The notes below the pieces were generated by a model, which was not told the origin of the DNA, searched no databases, and saw only the letters and a list, made by a program, of their open reading frames with translations. This document shows positions 10,434 through 22,095 of a stretch of DNA of 64,000 nucleotides, piece after piece; the first letter of the stretch is position 1, and every line of letters starts with the position of its first letter. Made by a program: the position numbers and the translations under genes. Origin of the DNA: Epiperipatus broadwayi (taxonomy: Eukaryota > Onychophora > Udeonychophora > Euonychophora > Peripatidae); the NCBI GenBank assembly GCA_028023455.1, contig JAQFVV010006273.1:2294001-2358000 (forward strand). Reading direction: 5' to 3'.

Positions 10434-10679
10434 CAAATTTTTCAATACACTCTTTGGGCACTGTTACATCTGCATCATAATGATAAAAATTTTTAAATCA
10501 GAAAGATCTTGCTTTCAGTTTCTGTGAAACAAGTGTTAGTGATTTGTTGATCGATATTGCACATTTTTAAAACTGGAGCATGAATTAATAATATCTTTTG
10601 TATGCAAAAATACAAATTCTATTCTTTTTGCTATTGTTAACTTAGCACCATGCCATTGGAAATCATCAATAATTATATA

Positions 10680-11837
10680 CACCTGAGTCTCTTTTTATGC
10701 GGACTTATTTAACATGATTTTGAAGTTATGCAATTCATGTTTCACCGGAAGTCGAACTCCGATAATGCGATATTACTTTAAATAATAAATTTCGTGCACT
10801 TACATTATATTGAAAGTAATAGCACATTATTGGAATGCGACTTTCATCTTAGTAATTTCAATATTTTCAGTGCTTTATAATAGTAAGATTTTATGCAATA
10901 ATGAAATTAAAATCATGATTTCCACATTTTATGTATACACACATTAAATTTTACAAGATTATAGTGTAAATTTGTTCAAACATTGTGCGTGTTAATTTTG
11001 CATTTTAAATCACATTCTGTTTTTGCTTTTTAAAAAAGAACATAATCAATTATTAATCATTTAGTGTCCGCAAGTTTATTTTTAAAAAGTGAGTAATAGC
11101 AATGGGCACAATTAAATTTGACAATTAAAAATTAAAATCTGATTTTTAATTGTAATTAACAATTTAAAAATTACTTATGACAACTTGAAATTAATGTGAT
11201 GTAAAATGAAATTTGATTTTTAAACGGAATTAAAAAATTAAAAAATTAAAGACAAAAATAAGAATTTAATTTTTAGTTGTTAGTTTTAATTAAATTTTTC
11301 CCAGCAGTGGTGTCTTTTTATTAGCATAAGTCTAAGTTCATAAACAATTAATAAAATCATCTTCTCAAAGATTAATTACTAATTATGTTGTCAACAGAAA
11401 ACTATTAACAAAACATGAGAGTGAACTTGGCGCTAGTTGTATTTCCTTTTGTGAGAATCTGATTTTTTACCAGTTTGCAAACGAACGTGTTTTTCGGCAA
11501 ATAGCGATAATAATTAAAACGTGTATAAAAAAATGTAAATTACTGTACTGTAAATTATGCATAAAAATATATTATTTTGAATAAAATTAAATATTATAGT
11601 TAAGAAAAGTTTGTCTTGTATCAATTTTTTTTTAAATTTGAAATTTTTTATTTGTCATATTTTATTTCCTTATTTTTTATTTGCACGAATTTTAAAGTAA
11701 TTTTATGTTGGTGCTTTGCTTTTACGCGAATTTTGAAAAATCACAGACCACATCCCCCCTTTTTCAATGTAAGTTACATCTATTTTTGCGCGGGTTTTCT
11801 GAGGAACCTATCTATCGTGTAAAACGAGACCCAGGTG
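10680..11837 (+). mobile_element. Tc1/mariner-type non-autonomous element, copy 1
   Basis: Terminal inverted repeats CACCTGRGTCTC..TT and its complement, each flanked by TA (10678-10679, 11838-11839). An inverted second copy lies at 27035-28038 and aligns over both flanks (for example AAGTCGAACTCCG, AATAATAAATTT, TTTCAGTGCTTTATAATAG). TA duplication is the signature of the Tc1/mariner group. No transposase frame. The middle (11090-11310) differs from copy 2. Confidence 0.75.
11097..11309. mobile_element. Possible AT-rich MITE nested in the Tc1-type element
   Basis: Copy 2 of the host element lacks this block. It is about 213 bp, extremely AT-rich, with imperfect inverted ends (TAGCAATGGGCAC.. 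against CACTGCTGGGAAA..), reminiscent of hAT termini. The expected 8-bp duplication is not seen (gtgagtaa / gtgtcttt), so the call is weak. Confidence 0.3.
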
Positions 11838-12001
11838 TATATCATATAAACACTTTCAGTTTTAATCTAAGTAACCATTTGTTTTATATTGTACATTAAA
11901 CATACAAATCATAATATATATATATGTGTGTGTGGTTGTAAAATTAATAAATTATCCACTAAAATATAAACCAATATAAAAATATCAATAATTCTAAACA
12001 T

Positions 12002-12262
12002 AGGAAAAACTCTCTATACGTATTGCCACTCAGTGCAAGACAGAATAATCAATGGATGCCAGAAGATTTGTGCATAAACTCCCCATCTAGTGCCTACTCA
12101 TCCTATATCCCCAGACTAGTTTTTGGCTTGTGGGTATTTTATGCATAAGTCTTTTGGCATCCATTGATTACTCTGGCTTGCCCTGAGTGGCAATATGTAT
12201 AGAGAGTTTTGCCTGTTTTAATAACAATTAAGAGCAAGCATAAGAAATGGTGATCATGTGAA
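12002..12262 (+). repeat. Palindromic family B, copy 1 (truncated fold)
   Basis: Two arms: the left carries 'attgccactcagtgcaag', 'atcaatggatgcc' and 'gtgcctactcatcc'; the right is their complement from 'ggcatccattgatta' to 'gagagttttgcct'. A tail with 'aatggtgatcatgtga' follows. The hammerhead-like core is cut: only the GCCA-AAAAC side remains. Confidence 0.75.
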
Positions 12263-12287
12263 TATTTAAAATCTTAACATTTAATAC

Positions 12288-12408
12288 TTTTAAATGTGAT
12301 TATTTATCTTTTCATCATGTGTGTGATCAGCTGGGTCAACAATATGAGATGGCTTGGAAAGTTGAGAGTCGTGTGAAAGTCTGAGTTCGAATCCCTTATA
12401 TATCTAAA
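12288..12408 (+). repeat. SINE-like family A, 3' half
   Basis: Starts GTGATTATTTATC, then an A-box-like GATCAGCTGGGTCAAC and GAGTTCGAATCCC near the end. Matches 9405-9500. The 5' part with the hammerhead-like core is missing. Confidence 0.6.
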
Positions 12409-13126
12409 TGAATAAAGTGATTTGTGCAATTTCAATTTATACTGTCACTTGGGTTATAAAAGGCTAGATAATTATCGATAAAGCACTAGAAGTGTTCCTT
12501 ATTCTAAATTAATACCTAATAAAAAAATTATTGATAAATCAATAATTTCCTTAAAAATAAATCTCTATTTTTAATTTTTTGCAGCCACAGATATGGTAAT
12601 TATAACTGTTTTGTTGCGTACTTAAAATAAATGCTAAATATAATAATATTAATTACTTATTAATAAGTTCATAATATAATAACTAAACTACATCGTTTTC
12701 TGTGACATTTAATTGACAGGTTTGTTAAACAATTCAACTGAGTTGCAACATTTCATAAATAATATTTAATACGTTTCAAAATCTTAAATGAACATTCACG
12801 ACTAGCATTACAAATAAGGACTTATTATCAGTTTTTCTTAATTTTTAGAATCGTTTTTACATTTAGAAATGTAGACGGCAAATCCTAATTAATAATTCAT
12901 ACATGTAAACATGATTGATGATATTTTCTTCTACTATAAATACAATGAAATGAAAAATGTCATCGTTAAAATATTTAATGCCAATAACCTTGTAATATTT
13001 ATCAGTTATTCTGTTCACACATTCACTAAATTCAACACCGGTCAATTAACATTTAATACTGGGGCTCTCCATATAGCAGAAATTATTATTCATAAATAAC
13101 ATTATGAACACCTGTTAGTGAAATTT
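12409..13126. other. AT-rich sequence without recognised genes
   Basis: Two short overlapping frames at 12863-13099 on opposite strands show no domain. No shared repeat found. Confidence 0.5.
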
Positions 13127-13349
13127 TTTTTTTATTAAGGAAAAAAAATGCAGGCAACTGATCACCCACTACATGATATAAATGCATTTTGTTAAAGAAA
13201 TCTTGAGATCATACCACAGTCAATAACCCTAGTCTTCTCCATTGATTCATAAGAGTCTTTGAATTGCCAAGTCCTTTAATTCACAGATCCTTAGAACTTC
13301 ATCCATGTTGCCATATCTTTGTATAAACCACATTTATGGAATTCATGCT

Positions 13350-13835
13350 TTAAACTGTTTCTGGATTTCCATCACTTCCCTGTTCCGAATCTTCTTCAAA
13401 ATTTTCCTCTTGTGAGCTTATTTTTTCATCATCTGTGATTTCTTCCATTTCATCAGTACACACAGGGCTAGTACTAATTTGTTGCTGCATTTCCTTTTGA
13501 CAGCCATCTACTTCCTCACTTCTGGAACTATCACTACAAGCCTCATCACTCCATTGCTCTTCTACATTATCAAGTTTTTCTACTGGATTATCAGAGTTTT
13601 CTGAGATAACCTGTGCTACTTCACCTTGCCCGCTTCCAGACCTGTCACCATGAACCTTATCACTCCATTGCTCTTCTATGTTATCAATTTTTTCCTCTGG
13701 ATTATCTGCCTCTTCTGAAATTACCTGCCCTACTTCACTCTCACTACATACATGCCCCTTCCAAAAAAGGCATGCCCCTTTAGATTCAACAGTACATTTG
13801 AAGATCATGGGATGAGCTAAAATATCATGTTCCAT
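13350..13835 (-). pseudogene. Acidic C-terminal segment of LINE ORF1
   Basis: 161 codons, minus strand, separated from the zinc-knuckle segment by only a stop and a few bases. Very acidic (E, D, S rich). It contains an internal duplication: Q-V-I-S-E-x-A/S-D-N-P-x-E-K-x-D-N-x-E-E-Q-W-S-D appears twice, about 45 residues apart. Probably the C-terminus of the same ORF1, read through one stop or frameshift. Confidence 0.5.
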
Positions 13836-13838
13836 TAT

Positions 13839-14663
13839 CTATGGGTCATTGACTATCTGACCTTCTAATTCAGTTTCCATCGCATCCCCTGACTCCTGTT
13901 GAGCCAGCTTTTTCTTCCATCTTCTTTTCCTTTTTCTCTTTCTCCTTGAGAGACCCTCAGTTTTCTTTTTTTTTTGATCACCACACAGCTCAATGTTTGT
14001 GCCCACAACACTATGCTCATCAGTTTGGGAGCCAGAACCATTCTGATGTTTCCTTTTGAAACTTGCACCATGTGTCATTTTACCCATTTGAGTTGAACCA
14101 TTCTCACTTAGTTCCATATCACTGAACATGTTAACTTTTTTTAATTGACCAATTTCTTCTAATATGCCTTCAGACTCTTCAGATTGTATTGATTTGAGGT
14201 TGGTCAGTTCTGCCTGTGCTGATTGTTTCTTTATCTCTTTGGCCATATCTCTAGCTTGACCTGCATTTGCCCCATCTTCAAATCTACAGGGCAAGGTTTC
14301 TTGATTTTCCTTATACTGTAGCTTATTTGTTTTCACATCGTTATCTTTTAAATGAGATTCTTGTAATTTCAGTTCTAATTGTTGATTTATAAGTGAAGGA
14401 TTGCTCAATGTTATTGTACATTTGTGGAATCCACTATAGCTTTTCACACATTCTGTGCATAATCTTTTTGGACAGGTCCTGATTAAATGGCCAGTGTCCC
14501 CACATCTGTAACACTGTGGTTGAATTTCTCGAATTACTATGTATATTGGGCTTTTATTCTGCTCAAGAACAGATGGTATATTCAGTGGACTGATATCTTT
14601 AGTCAGCCTCATTGTAAATATTGCATTGTTGGATGGCAACTGAATCCCTGCTCTTCTTTCCAT
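13839..14663 (-). pseudogene. LINE ORF1 zinc-knuckle segment
   Basis: 274 codons, minus strand. Residues 51-64 form a CCHC knuckle, C-Y-R-C-G-D-T-G-H-L-I-R-T-C, followed at once by C-x2-C and H-K-C (about residues 69-82), the paired arrangement seen in gag-like ORF1 proteins of Jockey/I/CR1-type LINEs. The preceding residues (I-Q-P-Q) are the usual linker from an RNA-binding fold. The rest is hydrophilic, with a basic run K/R-rich at about residues 235-255. Function would be RNA/ribonucleoprotein binding. Frame is open but the segment upstream is shifted. Confidence 0.75.
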
Positions 14664-15153
14664 TAGGAAAGTGAACTGTTCAATACAGCCAAACTGTACT
14701 AATAGCCCTGCAATTCATCTCTTCCAAATGCCATCTGACAATTCTGCACCATACCTATAATCAATCTTGGTCTTTCCAGGTCAATTTTCACTAAATATTT
14801 TCCATCTGAAACATTTGAGATCTTTTGAATCTTTCTTTGGCTAAAGTGTTCTCAAATTCTAGTGTGACATATTTTTTGTTAGGGTGATAGTAGATCCTTC
14901 TTATTGAATCAATGATATTAAAATCCTTGATTAAGATAAATAGCAAATTTTATTGGAAATATGAAAAGTTCACATTTTTTATTCGTTGTGCTCAATGTTA
15001 AAGTATACTGATTCTGGAAGCTAAGAAAGGAATTAAATAATTTCTGAGGAATTCTATTATTAAATTCATCATTGACTGATTGAAAGTCTTCTGGAATTAA
15101 ATTATTTCTATCCTGATCAAAGTTGTTTCTACTTGACTCAACATTATGATATA

Positions 15154-15636
15154 TTAAGCCATTCTCAAATTTTTCTTATGGGAGAAGCCAGCATGATTAG
15201 TTTCCCTATACTTTGCATTGTTCAGATTAATTTCATGATCTCTGACCACTAGCTCTAGCTTTGTCTCAAGGCCCGTAATCACCTGCTCTATTTTAAAGCC
15301 ATTGGCATATGGAGTATTGAAACCTTGCCATTTGGAAGTCTTAGTATCCTTCTTTAACTTTTCTGCAAACGTTGGAAGTGTTCGTTCTGCATTATTGCTC
15401 TCACCAGCAGATTCAACAGGATATTGCTGGGCTTCTGTAACTTTTCCCCTATTTTTTTCCAAGATTTGGCTTTTAATTGTCATGATTTTATCTAGATAAT
15501 TACTTTGTGTACTTTTCCTGAGCTTTTTAGTTTGTCCTTCGGTATTTATTCTTGTATTGATCAATGTAGAGTCTCTTTGGTGATATTTGTCTTTGTTTCC
15601 GTCCAGTTTTGCTTCTATATCATGAATTTGGGGCAC
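15154..15636 (-). pseudogene. LINE ORF1 N-terminal part
   Basis: 160 codons from an ATG at 15634-15636. Charged, lysine- and asparagine-rich, low in hydrophobics; no recognised domain. It lies upstream of the zinc-knuckle segment on the same strand, in the place of the N-terminal half of a gag-like ORF1. Between 15150 and 14664 the minus strand continues coding-like in other frames (for example a stretch reading I-I-D-S-I-R-R-I-Y-Y-H-P-N-K-K-Y-V-T-L-E-F, which looks like an RNA-recognition-type fold), so two or more frameshifts separate this segment from the next. Confidence 0.55.
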
Positions 15637-15726
15637 AGCGCCCTCTCTTTTGACAAAATTCCCGTGATTTTTAATTATTATTGTTTTAGATTTTAGTACT
15701 TTTGTGACGGATTCCCCCCCCCCCCA

Positions 15727-18480
15727 ACTTTATTTTCCGCAATTTTGTTTTGTAATAAAATGTGTCTCATTTCGAGTTGTTGTTTTTTAAGTGGATTTTT
15801 TTTTCTTTTAAACCTGACTACTTACAGTTTGAATTTTCTGTTCAAAAAATTAGCATCGTTCTTAATTTTATGGAATGTAAATTCAGAAAGTGATTTCAAA
15901 ATATGTATCCCTAACAATAAGTTGTACTGCATGTTTTGTAATGATTTGTTGATTCTATTTATTTATTATAACAAATTGTTCCAGTTTCATATTCATTAAA
16001 ATATACTGATGGTTTCTTTAATCCAATTTACTCTGTGGTTTTCATTTGGCATCTTTCATTACTAAGAGGGTAAGAAATATACATATAAATTTTGAACAAA
16101 GTCAAAATAATGCAACCTGTCAGAACAGGATTTGGCAGCATGGCTTCTATCAAATTTAAGGTGCACCTAGTATGCAATATATAAATTGGTATATCATTAT
16201 TATATTATATTTTAGTTTGCAATCTGCTGTGTTTTTAGCCCTATTTGCCACATTACTCATAGGTTTGATCCCTACAATTTTCTTTATGAACAGGTAATAA
16301 ATCTTTTTTTTATATTTCCATTTTTATCAACAAATCTAGAATATCTTTTTTATATATTTCTATTTTTATCAACAAATCTAGAATAAAAGATTGCAGATTT
16401 GCAGGAGTTATATTGGGAATAGATTTTACAATAACAGAATAATAAATTATTTCTCAACTTCACTGTCCATTGAATTGATAAAATTCTTCACGTAGAATAT
16501 GCAATAAATAATTCACAAAAGCTTCTGTCAGTCAAAAACCATATTCAGCAAGATTTTTTATTCTACTTGTAAAATTTCTTTTTTATTTCAAATCTTTATC
16601 TTTTCTATGACTGTGAAATGCTAATCCCACGCTAATCAATAATTCCACAGTGGCAATTCCTTGTTTTGAAATGATTTATTAATGTTTTTGCTCTGAAATT
16701 CAATGTTTTTCCAAATGTGGTATATCAAGATTCTCTGTAATAAATATTCATTTTTGAAAGGTTAACAATAATTTGAAATGATGCAAAAATGATTCATGGT
16801 CTTTTAAGATTTGACTAAATTTCTTCAGACATTGAACTCTTTGGAATATTTTATTTGTAATTCATAAAGTAGTTCTGCATACATGACAATAGAACTCATT
16901 TCCTTGTTTCTGTAATTAATAACCAGTGAATAAATTCTTTGATGTCATTTTACTTTCAGACAATAAAAATTAGGTTTAAAATGTTTCTATAATAAGATAG
17001 ATTACCATCTGTACATTGTATTTTAAGAGTTGGAATATCTCCAGAGTTACCTAATTTATTGATTAAATAGTATTCTACATGTGATAAATCCATTGTTCAC
17101 AATGCAATAGCATTGACAAAATCACAATGACTTTCACTTTTAATAGAGATTGTTGAAAATTTGCAAAATTTGTTTTGATTGATCTTCTCTGTTTTGCTTT
17201 CATTAGAAACACATATGGTAAAAAGTTTTAATTCTTTAAATATTAGTTATTTTTTTTTAGAATTAATTTGTTTTTTTTTTTGCTTGCAATATGTATAGGA
17301 ATGTTACTTCTTTCTGTATGCATTTTGACTTTCTTTTCTGTTCTCTCAGCTGAAAATTTAGTCAGTGAATATTTTTGTTGCAGCACATATTTTTCTTTTT
17401 CTTATAGAAAGTATTCCACAGGCACTCAGTCAGAGAAATCTAAAAACAATGCTGTAATCTGTTTTTAAAAATTTCCTTCTTTTGAGATATTTCATTAATT
17501 TCTTTTTTTAATTGGTAAATTTGTGTTCTTTTAATATATTGATTTTTTAAATAAAACATTACAACAGACCAGTAAAATTGAATAGAAACAAAGTAAAAGA
17601 GTTTAAGCACTGCTTTTTTTTCATTGCAATTTATCCACATTATTTGTGAGATTATTTAGAAGACATTTTTGGAATAACTTAAACCACCATTTTTTTGAAA
17701 AGTTTACCAAGATTCGTGATTATTTTTGTTACAATATTTGTGTTAACTATTAAAACTAAAAATATATATTACTATACTGTTTTTATAGATCTATAGTTTG
17801 TTTTCATAATAGAAAATACCTTCTTGCATAATGTTAAACAAAATCACAGTGTTCTAAATAATCCACCTCATAAAAATTATGCCTAATACATCATTCCTAT
17901 CAATGTTTTAAAATAATTTGATATTCTAAAAATTAGGAAATAATTTTAATAATCTAAAACAGAATTTGATAGATTTATCAGAGGTTAACATTTTTTCATC
18001 TGTATTTTGAAAACAAATTTCAATTAAAAAAGATTTCCTTCATTTTCTGAATTACTCCATTCTGCCATGCATTCAATAACAAAGGCATCTTTTATTGTTA
18101 TTTTGATTTTATTTTTTTAATATTTTCAAAGTTCAAATATGAATTTGTAGATTTTTTTTGTTTGCAATGTATATACTATCAAATTAAGTTTATTGAATTC
18201 TGATATTGAATACCAGTTTCATAGTCAACTCAAAAGTTGTAATCTTACAGTAATCATACTAAGAAATTTGAAGCAAAAATAAAAGCAAAATAAAATGTAT
18301 TAAATTTTACCTTAAATTGATTATAATATTCAATATAATTTTTATAACTGACTAAAATACAATAGATTTTACTGATTTAAATGGATTCTTATTATTAATT
18401 CTAACGGCAATGAATATAACATGCAGAGTTTATTTTATACAATATAAACAATAAAATCTATATATAATAATTAAAACACC
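15727..18480. other. AT-rich sequence with possible unrecognisable coding decay
   Basis: A 35-45-bp direct duplication lies at 16297-16386 ('tttttatcaacaaatctaga' twice). The minus strand at 16400-16960 gives short peptide stretches in changing frames that look like eroded coding sequence, but I cannot assign a family. Nothing else supported. Confidence 0.4.
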
Positions 18481-18636
18481 CCATAACTATATTATTCCAG
18501 CCACACTCTCCCTTTAAATAAAGAAAACTCAAATTTTGGCAGACCACTGAAAAGGAAATTCCTTTTAAAGTAATGTTAAAATGTGAGCTTTCTTCATCTA
18601 AAGCATGAGTATAGCTGGAATAATATGGCTTTGGGA
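18481..18636. repeat. Small inverted repeat
   Basis: 'atattattccagc' at about 18490-18502 and its complement 'gctggaataatat' at about 18616-18628, about 115 bp apart. Confidence 0.4.
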
Positions 18637-18734
18637 CATTTTCAATATTTCAACATAAATGATAATATAATAATAAGGTATAGGAGCACAGACTTTAACA
18701 CCACCCATCACCCCCCACCCTATCTCATTTCACT

Positions 18735-18900
18735 GATAAAACTTGAACACATATATGTCGAAAAAATAAATAATCACCAAGATCGTATTTCATGCTAAAC
18801 CAGCAATCATCAGTTGGTCCAGATTATCATCTCTATACATATATGCAATAAGTGCTCAGACATATATTAAGATAGCCAACATTCATATTTAAATGGACAG
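18735..18900 (-). repeat. SINE-like family A copy with hammerhead-like core
   Basis: On the minus strand it aligns with 9290-9440: 'atcttaatatat', 'gagatgataatctgg', the core and 'ggtgattatttat'. Confidence 0.65.
18788..18813 (-). ncRNA. Candidate hammerhead core, family A, copy 2
   Basis: CUGAUGA, then UUGCU-GGUUU-AGCAU, then GAAA. Closing pair of stem II has become U-U; the four inner pairs are kept. A CCAA before the core can pair with UUGG upstream. Confidence 0.45.
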
Positions 18901-20031
18901 GCTTCAATCCATTCCACACTCCAACTTTTCAACCATCCATCCAATTGAAAATCTGATGATGGAATACTCAAAGGCCACCCTGAGGCTGAGATTCTTGTCA
19001 CACCCATGTTGACCTAAAGTTAATCTGAACCCTCATGTACAAGACATAATCCATTTAATACATATACAAGGGATGGTCAGACATCTCTACTATGTAATAA
19101 TATAGTGCATGAAAATTCACTTGATAATGTAGTATTTCCTTTACAAAAGTGTAATACTAAAAGTATAAAATGTGCCTAACACAAGCAGTAAAAACTTTTT
19201 TTTATTCTTCCATACAGTTTGAAGTTCATAAGAGATAAACCACATTTATGTGAATAAACAAAGAATTTCATGGATTGAAAAATACATTTTATTAATGTAT
19301 TATCAAGTAGTAAAAACTTTTATGACACGCCCATTGACCAGTCAATAAATGACAAATTGGATATCTTCTAAAATTCACAGAATGTATTTTTTTTTTTGCA
19401 GTTGCTAACTTACAAGCCCTGACAATTGGAGAATTGGGTATAGTCCGTTACTGAAGCTAGGAAAAAAATTATCAAAAAAAAAAAAAAAAAAATACAACAG
19501 AAACTATTTTTTATTTAATTCTAGCTATTTCAAATAATTACTGGCGATTAATTTAACAAATTTAAAAAAAATTCTATGCAAAAGTATGTATTATAATATG
19601 ATTCAAAGTTTCTGGATGGTAACTGGAGTGATTATAATATTAAATTAATTGCTTCTCTTCAAAGTATTATTGAGTCAAACAGCTTACAAACTAATGACGA
19701 AATAGTTAAGAATATCTTTTAATAAAAATATCGTAAAAATGATTAGTCACAGAAATTAGATATTACCATTATCAGAAAAAATGAAAATAACGATAAAATT
19801 GAAACCAATAGACAAATTAGACTTTTATTCAGTTAATAATTATAATGTTGACAGCCTATAAAATTTACTAATATTTTTAAAAAGGTGAAAGTTTATTCAA
19901 TAACTAATAATATATACTACAGTTTATTTGTTTCTATTTCTGCATTTTGATGTATATTTGTCAATATAAAGCTCTACAAAAATATATTGTCTCAGACTAA
20001 TAATAGATTTTTGAAATTCATATATATATAT
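18901..20031. other. No recognised genes
   Basis: AT-rich. A 19-base A run lies at 19473-19491. The segment 18901-19080 is less AT-rich and may be more of the family A repeat, but I found no second copy of it here. Confidence 0.45.
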
Positions 20032-22095
20032 TATAACGATCGAAATGTAAGTGAAGATCGAATCCAACCGCAAAAACAATATCTGCAATTACCAGTGCGC
20101 CATCTAGGCATTTGAGCCTAGAAAAATTTATAAAGTAGGCAGATACGCGCTGTTAAGATTCCACTTTATTTAAATATTCCGATCGTTAGCCCATGTCACT
20201 AGCTCAGCGGAGACGCAGAGATAAAAATCTATATCTTAATTTATATCTTAAATATCAATAAATAAAAGCCACTGCCAGAAATTAACACATAAAAATATTT
20301 ATTTACGCACATATAAAATAACATTTAAATTTTGAGGAATAAATTTAACATTTTAGATTTTTATATTAACTTTTAATTTTACATTTAACTAAGTTTCAAT
20401 GAGTTTAATATTTTATTTAGATAGTCAAGTATGAATAGACTACATAAATCTGCATTTGAAAAGAAAATATTCTTCCCTGATTTAACCTTAGGCAACAAAT
20501 TTCGCAATCAACTGGCGCCAATCCATCTGATACATTCATGTATTCAATGTAGCATGATACGACAACACAAAATACTATACTGTCAGGAAAGTACATCTGA
20601 ACAGTAAGTAGAATTAGAGAAGACATTGACTCTCCACCAACAGGAATGTGGCATCTGTTGGCAAGTAGAACAATAAACAAAAAAAACTCCATAGGAATGG
20701 ACTGCGGTCTTCTGCCGACTTACAAACCCATCCATAGGCAAACAGAAGGTGTGTGGCGTATATATGCAATCCTGCCCGAAGCGGATCTCATACTACATCT
20801 ACTAATTGCACAAATATATCCAATCCATTGAGCCAATTCAACTACGAAACGAATAACCTAAGATTACCCTCCCTTAATATAACTTTACAAAACTATATAG
20901 CCATTCACGCCCGACTTAAATTTAACATTTAGATATGTTCGCACAAATGAATTTTATAAAATTTGTTTTAAAATGTTCAGTATAGATCAGCTGCACAGAT
21001 TCCATGGTCAAAAACATCCCAAATTAAACACAACCGATCAAAATACAAAGTCATTGATAAGCGTCACTTGCATAGGGAATATACAAATCCCATTAGCATT
21101 CATCGTAAGATGCTTGCAGTGATATTGTTGACATATATTCTAATCGAATGTGAAAACCACAACATTATCAACCGCTAACGAATCTATGCAACATCTATAC
21201 CCAACTTAAATGTAATGCATTTAATAATTTCTACAATAAATATTACTACAAATAAAAATAATAAAATGGAAATGATTTTAGCAAAACTTAACTATATAAA
21301 TGTAAACAATCAATTATTAATTTGAAAATCAAATAAGAGTTCATTTTAAAATTTAAATTAGCTGAATCTATTTAAAAAAAAAATCAATGACGAAAGTTCT
21401 TAATTACTTTTTTTGGTTGTTGTTAATTTGTAAAGTTCATAGCTCACGGTAGAAGAGTCCAGGTTTCTGCTTTTAATTCCCGCGATGCCTCCATTGGAAG
21501 ATAATGTTCTGGAGATGGCAATAGCTGGTTCAAGGTATCACAGTCTTTTCATTTTTCCTTTTTAAATAGAGTGTGGTATGTGCGTCCTACCACCTCTCAA
21601 ACACACAACGCTGGAACTATCCGAAAAAACTGTATCTCCCTTTTTATATTAATCCACACGGATTCAATCAACAAAACGTCACTAATCCATCACTTTCATT
21701 AGGGTCCGAGCCAAGGCTTAGTGCTTCCATTGGTCAAGCTAATTTCCTTTTTTCTTCTTATCTATCTTTCATCAGATCATTTTAATTATACAAGAGCCCA
21801 AGGCTAGCTTGCTTTTCAAACAATTTATAAACAATCATTTCCATTTACAGATTACAAGAATTAATTAATACCTGTTTTTATTTTTAAATCTTGTACTTTT
21901 TTTATATAAAAAAGTACGTTCGAATACTTATTTATTTGTTTTTTAAAAAAAAATATTTTTAAAGTTTGGCATCTGTGCGAATGTATATACGTTTAACAAA
22001 CATTTTAATTTTAGCGTTTAGTTTTTTACTTTTATTTGCGAACTTTTAAGTTTTTATTTTAAATTAATGTAACGACATATTTATATATCGTTACA
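20032..22095 (-). repeat. Long solo LTR (family TGTAACG), copy 4
   Basis: 2064 bp, minus strand. Sense start TGTAACGATATATAAATATG (at 22095), sense end ATCGTTATA (at 20032), giving a short inverted TGTAACGAT end pair as LTRs have. It aligns with 47830-49945 along its whole length. Flanked on both sides by ATAT within (AT)n, so a 4-bp duplication is possible but ambiguous. A TATA-like GCATATATACGCC (sense) lies about halfway (near 20755-20767). Confidence 0.7.

Larger units (their letters stand above)
13127..15715 (-). mobile_element. ORF1-only LINE-derived element
   Basis: On the minus strand: a run of about 13 G near the 5' end (15714-15726), a coding part in three frame segments (15636 to 13350), a 3' untranslated part of about 220 bp and an A-rich end (13127-13140). 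The coding part carries the zinc-knuckle array of a LINE ORF1 protein. No endonuclease or reverse transcriptase follows; the A-rich end comes right after ORF1. Such 'half-LINEs' exist in other animals (mammalian HAL1 is the classic case). No target-site duplication could be fixed. Confidence 0.6.

Noticed and set aside
16400-16960. Penelope- or LINE-like polymerase on the minus strand
   Set aside because: Short peptide resemblance in changing frames was not enough; no motif order could be established.
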